From assembly GCF_000219625.1 (NCBI RefSeq), contig NC_018209.1, positions 1,240,001-1,304,000 on the forward strand: DNA of 64,000 nt. Direction: 5' to 3'. The notes below the pieces were generated by a model. The model did not search any database. It saw only the letters and a program-made list of their open reading frames with translations, and had not been told where the DNA came from. Origin of the DNA: Zymoseptoria tritici IPO323. Taxonomy: Eukaryota; Ascomycota; Dothideomycetes; Mycosphaerellales; Mycosphaerellaceae. Position numbers and translations under genes: made by a program. Of this stretch, positions 22,001 to 34,386 are shown piece by piece. Numbering within the stretch: position 1 is the first letter of the stretch; each line of letters opens with the position of its first letter.

Positions 22001-23755
22001 GTCTAGTAGAAAGATTAGTCCTATAATGTTAATATAAACCTTATCTAGTAAGGATTAAGGTGTTAGTCTTAGAGTTCTTAATACTACTCTCTGTAACCTT
22101 GCAAGCTTGCATAGCTTATAGTGCTTAAGTGTAGATATGTTAATCTGCTTAAGTCCTTAGACTTAAGCCTTTATTATACTAAGAATCTTGTTCCCTATAT
22201 AGCCTAGTCTCTAGTGCTATCTTGTTGTATTAGCCTTAGGCATAGCAAAGGCTAGATAAGACATATTCCTATTAGTTGTAGAAGCAACTTTAGTACTCCC
22301 CTTAAGGAGAGAGACAGTTGCATTCTAGAGGATTAGAACATTATAAATAGACTAAACCTTGCCTATCTTCTTATTATTCCTTAGAATATATAAAGATAGC
22401 CTGTCTAGGTAGACCTTGCACTTTAGCTAGAGAGTCTCTACTAAGATAAGGTTGTAATTAGAGTTAGGAGAGTATAACACATCTTGTAGGGTAATGTTTA
22501 ACTTATTCCCCTTGTACTTTATTATAATCCTTACACTTCCTAAGTGTGTAACTGTACTTTATCTAATAGCTTAAGAGAACCTAATTAGGGTTTCTAGGGG
22601 TTTAAGGTCTAAGAACTAGGACTTGTTATTAAAGAAGTAGTATAATGTATTAGAATCTTAGACAATAGTATTACTCCTTTGTATTCTAGCAGCAGCAATT
22701 GCTACTCCTGCAAATAAGCTATTTAAATTAGAGCCTAAGCCTACATTAGAAGAGGAGATAGGCTTAATTGCTATAGTACCCTTTCCTCCCTTCTTATTAT
22801 GTCTCTTACTCTTGTCTTAGGACTTCTTCTTGTCCTTATTAGATCCTCCTTTTCCTCTATATACCTAGGACTTTAGGGCCTTATTAGGGTGCTTCTTAAA
22901 GTAGTCTGCATTTGTGTAGATATAATAGGTATACTTAGTATACTAATTATTATCTATTGCAGCATCCCTAAATCCTCCTGCTGTCCTCTATATCTGTAAA
23001 GGAGGTTCCTTAATTAATAAGGTAATTAGCTCTTTAAGAGTTATATTCTTAATATAATAGGATTGTCTCTAGCTTCTTAGGTATTCTAGATAGTAGAGGC
23101 CCTAGATAAAGAACAGCCTAATCTGCTTATTACTAAAGGTAAGCTTTAAGACTAGAATGCTCTTAGACCTAGAGTATTGTTCTATTATAGAGATATACTT
23201 GTAATGCTACTTCTAGAAGTCCTTATAGTACTTCTAAGTATTTGTTCCTTAGATCTTAATGTTGCTAATTCTAAGAATCCTTAGGCTGTTATAAATGTTT
23301 ATAGTTACAATAGGCCTGTAGGTAGCTGCAATAGTATTATATAGTTCCTTAGCTGTCTTCTCTATATCCCTAAAGTTAGGCCTTAGAGATTAGTTAATCC
23401 TTTTGCTAACAATCCTGTATGCAATTAGGTTATACTTGTGCCAGACTTAGAGAGGAGTTAGTCTTAGTCTACTAGTTAGAATAGGTTCTGTTGCTAGAGT
23501 GTCCCCTCCTTCTTTTTAGGAAGGAGTTAGAGCCTAGGAGGATAAAGTAGTACTCTCCTTAGTTAGTAGAGAGGGATATCTAACTTTAATTCCTAGCTTT
23601 AGTTAGGCAGGGCACTAGGGAATGTTATAAAAGACATAGCCTAACACCTCCTTGTCTATAAGGGCTGCTTTAAGCATCCTTAACTAGTCTAAGAAGTTGC
23701 TTCCCTTTCTTAGGACTTTATTCTCCTTCGCAGTCTTAAACTTATTAGCCTGCAT
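19047..23755 (-). pseudogene. Copia A gag-pol pseudogene
   Basis: The start codon at 23755 (minus) matches copy B's at 24442 by mirror position; the 3' limit is approximate. The frame contains many TAG/TAA stops. Gag, zinc knuckle, protease, integrase, reverse transcriptase and RNase H can be followed by comparison with copy B. No intact protein is possible. Confidence 0.85.
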
Positions 23756-23892
23756 TACGGCTGTTGTTATAACTAGCTCTTTCTCGGCTCGCTAGTTAAC
23801 TGTCTAAATAGTGTATAGTAAGGTTCTAGTAGCTGCGCTTGGAACAGACAATTCTTCCTTAAGTGTGCAGTAGTTACGCCGGGCTTATAACC

Positions 23893-24063
23893 TGTTGTAA
23901 TTAGACTTAAGCTAAGTAGAAGAAGACCTCTAATTAGCAGGTATATATTGTTATGCAGAGAGAATCTTAAGTGTGAGATTCTCACTTCAGCTATCTGTGT
24001 GTGGGAATGCCTTGGCACTAGTCACGTGCACTTCACTAATGGTCAGTCTGATGATCCACAACA
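23893..24063 (-). repeat. Copia A 5' LTR
   Basis: 171 bp, less RIP-altered than the 3' LTR (its outer end still reads CCACAACA before the AGCCG duplication). It contains a CACGTG palindrome. The inner edge TGTTGTAATTAG is adjacent to AGGTTATAAGCCC on the complementary side, the likely primer-binding region. Confidence 0.92.
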
Positions 24064-24133
24064 AGCCGTTCATGGACAAGGGTGACCTTGTCTTTACAGT
24101 CCCGATAGTCGCTTACTAAGCCAGCGAGTCGTC
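24064..24133. other. 70-bp host spacer between the two Copia elements
   Basis: The only native sequence between the inverted elements. It begins with the AGCCG duplication of copy A and ends with the TCGTC duplication of copy B. Joined to 17700 on the left and 30498 on the right, it restores the pre-insertion locus. Confidence 0.9.
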
Positions 24134-24304
24134 TGTTGTGGATCATCAGACTGACTATTAGTGAAGTGCACGTGACTAGTGCCAAGGCATTCACACATAC
24201 AGATAGCTAAAGTGAGAATCTCACACTTAAGATTCTCTCTGCATAACAATATATACCTGCTAATCAGAGGTCTTCTTCTACTTAGCTTAAGTCTAATTAC
24301 AACA
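24134..24304 (+). repeat. Copia B 5' LTR
   Basis: 171 bp, TGTTGTGGATC to TTACAACA, inverted relative to the copy A 5' LTR 70 bp away. It contains CACGTG. Confidence 0.92.
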
Positions 24305-24441
24305 GGTTATAAGCCCGGCGTAACTACTGCACACTTAAGGAAGAATTGTCTGTTCTAAGCGCAGCTACTAGAACCTTACTATACACTGTTTAGACAGTCG
24401 ACTAGCGAGCCGAGAAAGAGCTAGTTACAACAACAGCCGTA

Positions 24442-27400
24442 ATGCAGGCTAATAAGTTTAAGACTGCGAAGGAGAATAAAGTCCTAAGAAAGGGAAGTAA
24501 CTTCTTAGACTAGTTAAGGATACTTAAAGCAGCCCTTATAGACAAGGAGGTGTTAGGCTATGTCTTTTATAACATTCCCTAGTGCCCTGCCTAACTAAAG
24601 CTAGGAATTAAAGTCAGATATCCCTCTCTACTAACTAAGGAGAGTACTACTTTATCCTCCTAGGCTCTAACTCCTTCCTAAAAAGAAGGAGGGGACACTC
24701 TAGTAACAGAACCTATTCTAACTAATAGACTAAGACTAACTCCTCTTTAAGTCTAGCATAAGCATAACCTAATTGCATACGGGATTGTTAGCAAAAGGAT
24801 TAACTAATCTCTAAGGCCTAACTTTAGGGATATAGAGAAGACAGCTAAGGAACTGTATAATACTATTGCAGCTACCTATAGGCCTGTTATAACTATAAAC
24901 ATTTATAACAGCCTAAGGATTCTTAGAATTAGTAATATTAAGATCTAAGGAACAAATACTTAGAAGTACTATAAGGACTTCTAGAAGTAGTATTACAAGT
25001 ACATCTCTGCAATAGAACAATACTCTAGGTCTAAGAGCATTCTAGTCTTAAAGCTTATCTTTAGTAATAAGCAGATTAGGCTATTCTTTATCTAGGGCCT
25101 CTACTATCTAGAATACCTAAGAAGCTAGAGACAATCCTATTATATTAAGAACACAACTCTTAAAGAGCTAATTACCTTATTAATTAAGGAACCTCCTCTA
25201 TAGACATAGAGGACAGCAGGAGGATTTAGGGGTGCTGCAGTAAATAATAATTAGTATACTAAGTATACCTATTATATCTATATAAATACAGATTGCTTTA
25301 AGAAGCACCCTAACAAGGCCCTAAAGTCCTAGGTATATAGAGGAAAAGGAGGATCTAATAAGGATAAGAAGAAGTCCTAAGACAAGAATAAGAGATATAA
25401 TAAGAAGGGAGGAAAGGGTGCTGCAGCAATTAAGCCTATCTCCTCTTCTAATATAGGCTTAGGCTCTAATTTAGATAGCTTATTTGTAGGAGCAGCAATT
25501 GCTGCCGCTAGAATACAAAAGAGTAACACTATTATCTAGGATTCTAGTACATTATACTACTTCTTTAACAACAAGTCCTAGTTCTTAGACCTTAAACCCC
25601 TAGAAACCCTAATTAGGTTCTCTTAAGCTATTAGACAAAGCATAGTTACACACTTAGGAAGTGTAAGGATTATAATAAAGTACAAGGGGAATAAGTTAAA
25701 CATTACCTTACAAGATGTGTTATACTCTCCTAACTCTAATTATAACCTTATCTTAGTAGAGACTCTCTAGCTAAAGTGCAAGGTCTACCTAGATAGGCTA
25801 TCTTTATACATTCTAAGGAATAACAAGAAGATAGGCAAGGTTTAGTCTACTTATAATATTCTAATCCTCTAGAATGCAACTATCTCTCTCCCTAAGGGGA
25901 GTACTAAAGTTGCTTCTATAACTAATAGGAATATGTCCTGTCTAGCCTTTACTATACCTAAGGCTAATATAACAAGATAGCACTAGAGACTAGGCTATAT
26001 AAGGAACAAGATTCTTAGTGCAATAAAGGCTTAAGTCTAAGGACTTAAGCAGATTAACATATCTACACTTAAGCATTATAAGCTATACAAGCTTGCAAGG
26101 TTACAGAGAGTAGTGTTAAGAACTCTAAGACTAATACCTTAATCCTTATTAGATAAGGTCTACATTAATATTATAGGACTAATCTTTCTACTAGACATCT
26201 TTAGATGCAAGTACATCCTTATAATTACTAATGCAAAGTTAAGAAGGAGATAGGCTATCTTCTGCAAGCTTAAATTACAAGCTGCACAAATTATTAAGAA
26301 ATAGACTACTAAGATATTTAACTAGTACAAAAAGATAGTTAAGATCTAGTTCTTAGATAGAGGAGGAGAGTTTAATAACAATAATCTAATTACATTTGTA
26401 GAGAATAAGGGACTAAGATAGGATTTCTTAGCTCCCTATACTCCTAAGCAGAATAGAATTGCAGAATTATCTAATAAGGTTATCCTTAATAAGGCAAGAG
26501 CAATAATAATTAACTCTAGCCTACCTCTCCCTCTCTAGAGTTTTGTAGTTATATATGTAATTTTCCTTACTAACAGGCTAGTATACCTATTAACTAACAA
26601 GATTCCTCTTTAGGAATTTAATTAAGATCTTAATACTAGAACTCTATATATTAATCTAATAAAGGTTAGGAGATTTAGATGCAGAGCATATCTGCATAAT
26701 TAGGGGAGACCTAATTTATAAAAGTTCTATCCTAGAGCAGAGAAATACTAGAATCTAGGATTCTAGGAGAACACTTTAACTAACTATATAGTTTAGAAGT
26801 TTAAACTATCTACCCTTACTAGGTTTTAGCATAAGATTGTAATCTCTCCTTATATAACACATAATAAGGATAAGGTATATAGTATAATACCTGCTGCCCT
26901 AGACTTCTAAGGGGAGAGTTTCCTACAACTAATACAACCTATTACTATAGAACAGGAAGTCTATACTATCTACACTAAGGATTAAGATTAGGGCTAGGAT
27001 GCCTAAGGGCAAGATGCCTAACCTCTTACTACTTCTTATCTTTAAGAAGTAGAGAATATGTTTAATACTATGCAGAGAGAAAGAAACTAAGCCTCCCTTT
27101 TAACATCTTAGGGGGAGCAAACATTAGGTTAGGACATACAGTCCTAGGATAACTAACATAAGCAGTCTAAGCCTAATTAGCTAGAGGCTACTAAGTATAA
27201 AGAAGCCTCCTAGCTAGCTTAGGGGGAGTATGTTTCTAAGGAAACAGGAAGTCCTAAGGGATTCTAAGGAAGTCCTAAGGGATTCTAGGAGTAGGCTAAT
27301 GCCTTATTAACATAGCTATAACATTAAGCATTAGCAAAGGATTGCCCTAAAAGGGAAGACCTCTAAGATTATACTATAACTCCCTTCCTAGATATTTATA

Positions 27401-29150
27401 TTATAGGAAAGAGGAAAGCAGGGAGAAGCCCTAAGAGACCTAAGAAATTAGGCAATAAAGCAAGTCCTAAAAGCTTAGGCACATTTAGACTCTTAAGAAG
27501 TAAAAGATCAATTATAAGAAAAGACTATAGCAAGATCTAGAAGATAGGACTTAAAGCAACAAATTCTAATCTGTCTAATCCTAAGACAGTTAAGGAAGCT
27601 CTCTCTAGATCTAACTATAAGGAATAGGAGAAAGCTATTATTAAGGAAGCTAAGTTACTTAAGTCTATAGGATGCCTTAAATAGAAACTTATTAGCACCC
27701 TCCCTAAAGGGAGAGTCCCTCTTATAGGGAAATAGGTCTTTAAGATTAAGGTGCTCCTAGATAGAACTGTAGAGAAGTATAAGGCTAGATAGACAGCTAG
27801 GGGATTTATACAAAGGAAGGGACTTAACTATATTAATACCTTTGCTCCTACCCTAAGAGCTACAACAGGGAGAATACTTCTGTCCCTCTTAGTTAACTTT
27901 AGCTAGAAGAGGAGACAAGTTAATATTAAGACTACATTCCTAAATCCAAACCTAAATAAGCAGATCTTTATTAAGCTACTAGAGGGAGCTTATCTCTTTA
28001 AGAAAGATGCCTATAAGTATATTATACATGTTAAGAAAGGACTGTATAAGCTTAAGTAGGCAGCTGCTCTCTAGTACTACAATGCTATAGACACTCTCTA
28101 AAAGCTTAGTCTAATAAGAACTGTTAGTAATACTTACCTCTTTTAAGGGAAAGGCATCCTTGTTCTCCTTTATGTAGATAACTTCTAGATCTTTAAACAG
28201 TTAGACTATAAGATTAACAAGCTAATTAAGGGATTAGAGCAGAAGTACATAATTAAGGTTGTTAATACTAATATCTTTCTTAGACTTTACCTAAAGGAAG
28301 GGAAAGATAGCTCTATGTCTGTCTCTTAGGAACACTATTCTAGAGACAAACTCTAAGGATATAGTCTTAGTAATGCAAAGAGTGTTAAGTACCCCCTTAA
28401 CACCCTCCTTAAACCCCTTTAGGATAAGGGAACAAAGGAGGACTATAATCTCTTTAACAAGATTATTAGGGAACTGCAACATCTGTTAAACTACACTAGA
28501 CCAGATATTAGTTTTGCTGTTAACTACTATGCAAGGTTCCTTTAGAACCTAGGACCTTTGTATATTTAGGTAGCTAAACACATCTAGAGATATGTTGCAG
28601 GCATAATTAACAAGTGCCTTATATATAGGAAAACTAAGGAGCAAATTTAGATTAAAGCATTCTTAGACTCTAACTTTGCTAGTAATCCTAGCATATCTAG
28701 GTCTACCTTAGGAATGCTCTTTAAAATTGCAGGAGGCCTAGTTGTCTAGAGATCTTAACTATAGAAAGAAGTAGTGCTATCTAGCACTAAGGCAGAGTAC
28801 CTCTCTCTTACTAAGGCAACAAGAGAAGTAAATTAGGTAAGGAATCTTATTAATAAGCTCTAGCCCTTTACCTAGGCTAAAAGCATTTCTACTATCCTTA
28901 TTAAAGTAGACAATTAATTAGCTATTAGCCTTGTAGAAAACTATGCTAACTCTAAAAGATTAAGACATGTCTCTCTTAGGAACTATTATTATAGAGAGCA
29001 ACATAACAAAGGGAGTATTAAGGTAGAGTTTGTAAGGACAGACATGTAGCTTGCAGACTGTCTAACAAAACTAAAATCCCTAAACACTATCCTCTAATAT
29101 AGGCGTCTACTAAAAAAGAGCATCTCGTGCGAGCATAAGAGGAACACATC
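24442..29150 (+). pseudogene. Copia B gag-pol pseudogene
   Basis: Starts at ATG 24442; the end near 29150 is approximate. A zinc-knuckle remnant lies near 25258-25320, where CX2CX4HX4C is partly turned to tyrosines (TGT to TAT). A protease DSST motif is near 25540. An integrase H-RLG-type HHCC start is near 25980, with an FLDRGGEF catalytic segment near 26350 and a later conserved E in a NRIAELSNKV segment. The reverse transcriptase YVDD box reads YVDN near 28180, and RNase H segments STKAEYLSLTKA and QLADCLTK lie near 28780-29070. The order PR-IN-RT-RH is Copia. In-frame stops replace Trp and Gln codons, so this copy cannot encode active enzymes. It could only move with help from an intact relative. 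Confidence 0.9.
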
Positions 29151-29174
29151 CTAACATAGTCGCACGAAATAAGA

Positions 29175-29245
29175 GGCTAATACAGGAATTAAACCTATAA
29201 CCTTCTAATTTGTAGTCAGAAATTATACTACTAGACTAACTAGCC
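29175..29245 (-). tRNA. Decayed tRNA-like sequence antisense in Copia B
   Basis: The same 71-nt cloverleaf as in copy A, less damaged: D-arm GTC..AGTAGTAT, anticodon stem TCTGA with loop CTACAAA, T-loop TTTAATT. It is on the strand opposite to gag-pol, between RNase H and the polypurine tract. Anticodon ACA is probably a RIP product of GCA (Cys). Confidence 0.6.
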
Positions 29246-30321
29246 CTTAATAAGAAGAGGGAAATTGCTCTTAAATTTAGGCCTTAGTACCTGCATTCCT
29301 ACCTAAGAAGGATTCCCTCCCTAGAATTACACTATTTTATTTGTTACAAAACTAAGAAGTATAACACTTAGAACACTTATTTTATTCTTATCTATATAAA
29401 GGAAAGGAGGCAACTACACACCTCTACAAAAGCATCTAAGAAACTATAAGAAAAACACCTAGCTAAAGGAAAACTTTTCTATAAAAACCTAAAAGTATTA
29501 GAATATGTCCTAGAACCTATAGCCTGCCCCCCTAGAACTACTACTAAAAGACTAAGCTAATTCCCCTAGAATCTTAACTTAAAGCCTAGGAGAATGTTAG
29601 TTTCTATTAGGGAAGAAGGGATTTTAAGGAGAATATATATAGGATGCTATGCTACTAACTACTGCTTTATCTCTGCCTTGTTAGAGCTTAACATTTAGCT
29701 AAGAGGAGTCTAGTTATAGTATAACACAAATCCTTAAGGATTAGGAGTTGTTAGACTAGGGTAGTTTTCTACTAGGAAGGCCTACTCCCTTAGGTTGTAC
29801 AGCTCCTCTATTACTATGTTAATAAGGTCTGTAGTAAGGAGATCCTTATTAAGCTTAGCTATAAACCTATTAAAGCAAGCTACAAAAGAGAAGGGACCCT
29901 AAGCCCTAATATTTACTCTGTTATAGTGTCTGTTTATCTCTCCTCTAATAAGTTAATATATAGTCTAATATGCTATAGAACTATCTTTGTAGATCTATAG
30001 GAGATCTCTACTACTAATAGCTCTTGCTTTATCGATAACTTGCTAGAAGGTTTTCCTAGGGACAGAGAAAGCTACTCTTCTTCTAGAAGCTATAGCTAGT
30101 AATGTAGATTGTATTATTAATAGCTGTAAGGGATAGATAATAGATTAGCTAATAAATTAGCTAAATAGATAAGAGGTGTAGATTATAAAGTAGAGGAATA
30201 AAAAAGCTAGAAGAAGATGCTTTTTAATAAGCTAAAGCCGAGCATTAGCTACGTAGTAGGTAAATACCTGCTATATTTAGGTAACAGACAGCTCGTAATA
30301 ATGCAGCTGCTAATAGGGGAG

Positions 30322-30492
30322 TGTTGTAGATTATTAGACTAACTATTAGTAAAGTGCATGTAACTAGTGCTAAGGCATTTACATACACAGATAGCTAAAG
30401 TGAGAATCTCACACTTAAGATTCTCTCTATATAACAATATATACCTGCTAATCAGAGGTCTTCTTCCACTCAGCTTGAGTCCAATTACAACA
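30322..30492 (+). repeat. Copia B 3' LTR
   Basis: 171 bp, TGTTGTAGATT to TTACAACA, adjoining the TCGTC duplication. It carries more C-to-T changes than the 5' LTR (GATCATCAG to GATTATTAG; CACGTG to CATGTA). Confidence 0.92.
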
Positions 30493-30982
30493 TCGTCGAG
30501 TGCGAAGTCTCCGCCCTCCTTCCTCCTTCTTCGATGTCTTAACTTCGATGAGCTCTCAGCATCGAAGCGCACGTCGATTTTGCTGTCCAGAAAGAAAGCA
30601 CATCTCCCTGGAGCCTCGACGTATACATCAATTGTCTCGACCTCCAACCGCAGGAGTCCAGGCATGGTTCGCTCGCCAAAACGCTCCGGTCTCATTGCAC
30701 AGATGATCTCAGCTCGACACGCCTCGACCCTGTGATTCTACGATTGTGATCGAAGCGAGAATAGCGTCCAAAATCGGTGTCAACAGGCTCTGGCATTCAA
30801 AACAATCCAAGTCCAGTGCAACAACGTATATACATCCCCTACCAAAACCCGAAATTTCGGCCGCCCATTCCGTCCCATAAGTACCAAACTGCGCTGTAGA
30901 AACATGCAAATCATCAAGTCATACCCGCCCGCCCAAATAATACCCTGCCACCCAAAATTTCCACTCCTCTTCCTCTACGCAT
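30493..30982. other. Intergenic, native sequence right of Copia B
   Basis: GC content returns abruptly to host level after 30497. The region holds the 3' flank of the transporter gene, and no gene is supportable. Confidence 0.5.
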
Positions 30983-33235
30983 CTAGGCACTCATAATCCT
31001 TGCCAAAGGCCTCGGCTCCGGCGTCCGACTCCTCTCCCTATGCTCCACTACAAACCCGAGCTTATCTTCTCTGACTTCGCGAGTCGGGGAGCCACTGCCG
31101 TCTTCGGGATCGTCGAAGGATTTCGCATCCAGAGCGCTGGCGGCGCCGAAGATGGGTTCCATTTCTTCGAGGGTTTTGCCTTTTGTTTCGGGGACGAAGA
31201 AGTAGGCCCTGCAGAGGATGAAGAGGTTTAGTGGATGTTCAGAGTAGAGCAGAGGTCGAGGGAGGCAAGGAGGGTTGGAAGCGAAGGTGAGCACAGCCAC
31301 GAATGCCAAGATTTGTGGCGCAGTCGAGAATGGAAGAAAGTGGCGGCTTTGAGAGGGACTTTTGGTGGATGGGGAAGAGGACTTACCAGAAACCCATGGC
31401 GACCATGAGGGAGGCGAAAAAGAAGTATGTGCCATAGCCTAGGGATGTGATCATCTGTTTCCAGAACTTGTCAGCATTTCCATCGTTCTCGCTTTTGTGT
31501 TCGGTGCTCAAGTCATGTATTCTTGCTGCGCCGCTCACACTTGCTGCTTGGCAGTAGGCGCCAGCTCGGGTCGACAGGCAGAGTGATGGCGACAAGGGTG
31601 GCGTGGTAGAGAGGATAGAGTGCTGTGAGGCGCAGAGGACTTACGTAGGGTGTTGTTCGGGAGACGATGAACGACCAAAGCCACTGATCAGCCGTCGTGA
31701 TGGCCACACACAGCATGCGGATGTCGATGGGGAAGATCTCGGAGCAGTAGACCCATGTGATGCCTTGCCTGTTACCGTTCGTTAGCGTCTCGTCACGTCC
31801 CAAAGTAGTCAGTGCAAAAGAATGCCAAATGAGACGTACCACGTCGCACAGTAAATCATGCCGTAAAGGTACACGCAAACCATAGCGAAGTATCCCGCTC
31901 CACTTCTCGAGACCTCGCCCGCGGCAGCGGCTCGAGCGGGATCGTTCTTCATCACGTAACCACCAATGTACCACATGGGTAAGGAGCCGACGAAAGCACC
32001 CCAAATGAGACCGGGACGACGGCCGAGTCGTTCGACCAGCCAGACGGAGAAGATGATCATGCCGAGAGTTTTGGCGACGCCGTAGAAACCTGTTGCGAAG
32101 AGTTTGGTGTCGGTGCCGCGGATGCCGAGAGTTTCGAATATGCGAGGAGAGTAGTATGTAATGACGTTCACACCCGTCAAGTTCTGGAAGGCCATGAGCA
32201 GGAGACCGAGTCCAATACGATTGCGAGTACCCTTCTGGAAGAGACGTTTGAAGAAGTACATGTTGGTGTTCTTGGTACCAGGCGGTGGTCTCGAGATGGC
32301 AGTTTGCGCGCGGATCTCCTCCATTTCGCGGAGGATGTATGGATCGTTCTCCGGGAGTTGACGCAACCAGGAGAGAGTCTTGCTTGCTTCGTCAAACTTG
32401 TCGTTCTTGATGTAGAAGCGTGGCGACTCGGGGCAGAAGAACGTGCCGATCATGAGGAGAACACCTGGGACGAGTTGCAGACCGAGAGGAACGATCCATT
32501 GGGTCATGCCGCCGGGAGAGATGGTTTGGTTGACGGCGTAGTTTATCCAGAAACCCAGCATGCCACCCGCTTGGGAGAGGATCTCGAAGATACCGACGAG
32601 TCGACCACGGATGGAGGGAGGACTGGTTTCGGCGATATAGACGGGAACCATGAGGGATACAGATCCGATACCGAAGCCAGCGATGCCGCGCCCGGCGTAG
32701 ATGAGTCCGAGGTGGCCTTGAGCGGCGGTCATGAGGGAGCCTCCGAGAAGGAAGATGGCAGAGGCGATCATGATGGCTTTTTTGCGGCCGATGCGTTCGC
32801 CGATGGGGAAAGTGAGGAGGGCGCCGAAGAAGGTTCCGGCTTGGCTAAGACAGAAGGGTTGAAGGGTTAGCAGTAGTTCCGACATGGGGTCCGACCTGCT
32901 GGCATCGCCCGAGATACAAGCTCGGACGGCTACAGGCCTTCTGTCGTTCGGGTTCTTACAAGGTGCTGACGATGTTGCCTTGGAGGGTGTCGCGTTCGAA
33001 CTGGGTGCGGTTTTCAAGGCCAAAGTCGCGGCGGAAGGAGGGCAGGGCCATTGTGCCGCCGATTACTGAGGTGTCGTAGCCCACTGGAGGAGGGTTAGTC
33101 GTGTTGTGTAGGTGCGATGCGAAAGTACTCACTAGCCAAACTGCCCATGCTAACAAACAGAGCGATCATATGGATCCTCCAGTTGCGAACATTTGGAGGA
33201 TCATCGGTCCCGCTGGCATGGAGTGTGAAACCCAT
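30983..33235 (-). CDS. MFS sugar/quinate-type transporter
   Basis: Six exons: 33235-33133, 33083-32960, 32844-31840, 31768-31645, 31454-31387, 31208-30983. They total 1650 nt, 549 aa, with in-frame junctions and GTGAGT/GTAAGA/GTACGT donors. Sugar-porter signatures are present: MGYDTSVIGG in helix 1, PIGERIGRKKA after helix 2, GRGIAGFGIG in helix 4, PESPRFYIKN before the central loop, ERLGRRPG, and PETKGKTLEEM after helix 12. It is a plasma-membrane proton-linked uptake carrier for hexoses or quinate-like polyols; the substrate cannot be told. An upstream exon (MYLLFG, near 33420) spliced at 33249 is possible. It is divergent from the calcium pump gene. Confidence 0.88.
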
Positions 33236-34386
33236 GATGGCCAGCTAGAATGAGGACTGAGCAGCGATAGGAATGAAGTCCCAGAGTATGGCAAAGAGAT
33301 AGCAATAGCAATGCAGATTCTCCAACACCACTCTGAGAGATAGACCAACAAGGGAAACCCAGGACGAGGATGATTCCTACCTTATAGACCCACGCGACAT
33401 GTCTCTTACCCCAAAGAGGAGATACATCGCTTGAGGTACACCAGCAGTGAACATTCTACCGCGCATTCTAGAGCCGGAAGAACGCCCAGTCTCCCACATG
33501 GCGGGACATGGCGTGCCGCACTGACAGCATCCACACTCTCGACACGCGAGGGTGGGGTTTCTCCATGGGGAAGTGAGGGAGCTACCGTCTTTTGTTGTGG
33601 ACTCTTGACATTTGGCAGTGGGTTGCGCTCATCTTGCTGCATCTTGGTCCGGTTGAGTCCTTGTCTCTCCGCATTGTGGTTGTCGAGGCGGAGTCCACCT
33701 GCACGAGCGGGTGGAAAACGCGGTGGTGGGGTCGGCGTTTGACGGACAGGGATCCGCTCACGTGACAGACAAGACAGGTTTCATGCAGACGCGGAGGGCC
33801 AAGCCCGCTGCCAAGAACTCCGCGGCGACGAGTTTGAGGTGGCGGAATTGGAAACTCGAGAGGATGAAATCTGGACCAGTCTTTCAGTGAGATGCGATCC
33901 ACTACTTGACTCGCGATTCCTGCCGGGAAGGTACAATCACGACCGGGCATAGACATGCAGGCGATGCAGAATATCGACTTGTGGTGGCGCTTACACCGCG
34001 CTTGCTTCGAAGCGGAGGAACCACGGAGATTTCTGACCGCGCCTACAGCATGTGGTCGACGGCCGTAGCGGGCGGCGAATTCTCCAGGCAGTCGCTATCC
34101 TCCATCTGCCAAGATGCATGGGGCGGAGCGAGTCGTCGCTTTGTCGCCGTTGCTGCTTGCCCAATACGAGGCGCAGCAACTCTTGGGAGCATCATTCGTC
34201 CACGGCCTCTGAGAAGACTAATACCTCTCGCAGAGCCGCCAGTTACGGATCCCATGTCACCATCATCCATCTCACTACTCAGCATACATCTTACCTTACA
34301 TCGTTCGACACAGCTTTGAAGGTTGAACAGGACATTGTTGTTTTCCAAGCGCATTGCTTCCACAAACAACTCATACCTATTCAATC
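33236..34386. other. Divergent promoter region, transporter/calcium pump
   Basis: 1.15 kb separates the divergently transcribed transporter and ATPase genes. It contains pyrimidine-rich leader sequence near 34300 and possible upstream transporter exon material near 33400. No independent gene is supportable. Confidence 0.5.

Larger units (their letters stand above)
17706..24063 (-). mobile_element. Ty1/Copia LTR retrotransposon, copy A (full length, RIP-mutated)
   Basis: 6358 bp bounded by two 171-bp LTRs that begin TGTTGT and end ACAACA on the element's strand. Host duplications AGCCG lie at 17701-17705 and 24064-24068. Transcription direction is minus. Internally the order is gag, protease, integrase, reverse transcriptase, RNase H, which defines Copia. 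The body is strongly AT-biased with abundant TA dinucleotides and nonsense codons from RIP. It is essentially the mirror image of copy B: copy A position is about 48197 minus the copy B position, with only small indels. Confidence 0.95.
24134..30492 (+). mobile_element. Ty1/Copia LTR retrotransposon, copy B (full length, RIP-mutated)
   Basis: 6359 bp with 171-bp LTRs at 24134-24304 and 30322-30492. A TCGTC target duplication lies at 24129-24133 and 30493-30497, different from that of copy A, so this was an independent insertion. The presumptive primer-binding site GGTTATAAGCCCGGC starts right after the 5' LTR, and the polypurine tract AATAGGGGAG ends right before the 3' LTR. RIP is heavy throughout. 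Confidence 0.95.

Noticed and set aside
17706..30492. Treating the inverted Copia pair as one large composite element or palindromic artefact
   Set aside because: Each copy has its own distinct 5-bp target duplication and the copies differ by many point changes, which indicates two real insertions (long reads would settle it).
30339..30735. Frames reading out of Copia B LTR into host DNA (also 17058-17831 extended N-terminus and 23773-24018)
   Set aside because: The first residues are LTR sequence shared by all LTRs. For the membrane protein I use the internal start at 17543.
32304..32870. 188-codon frame antisense to the sugar transporter
   Set aside because: Acidic shadow frame of a membrane-protein gene, no recognised domain.
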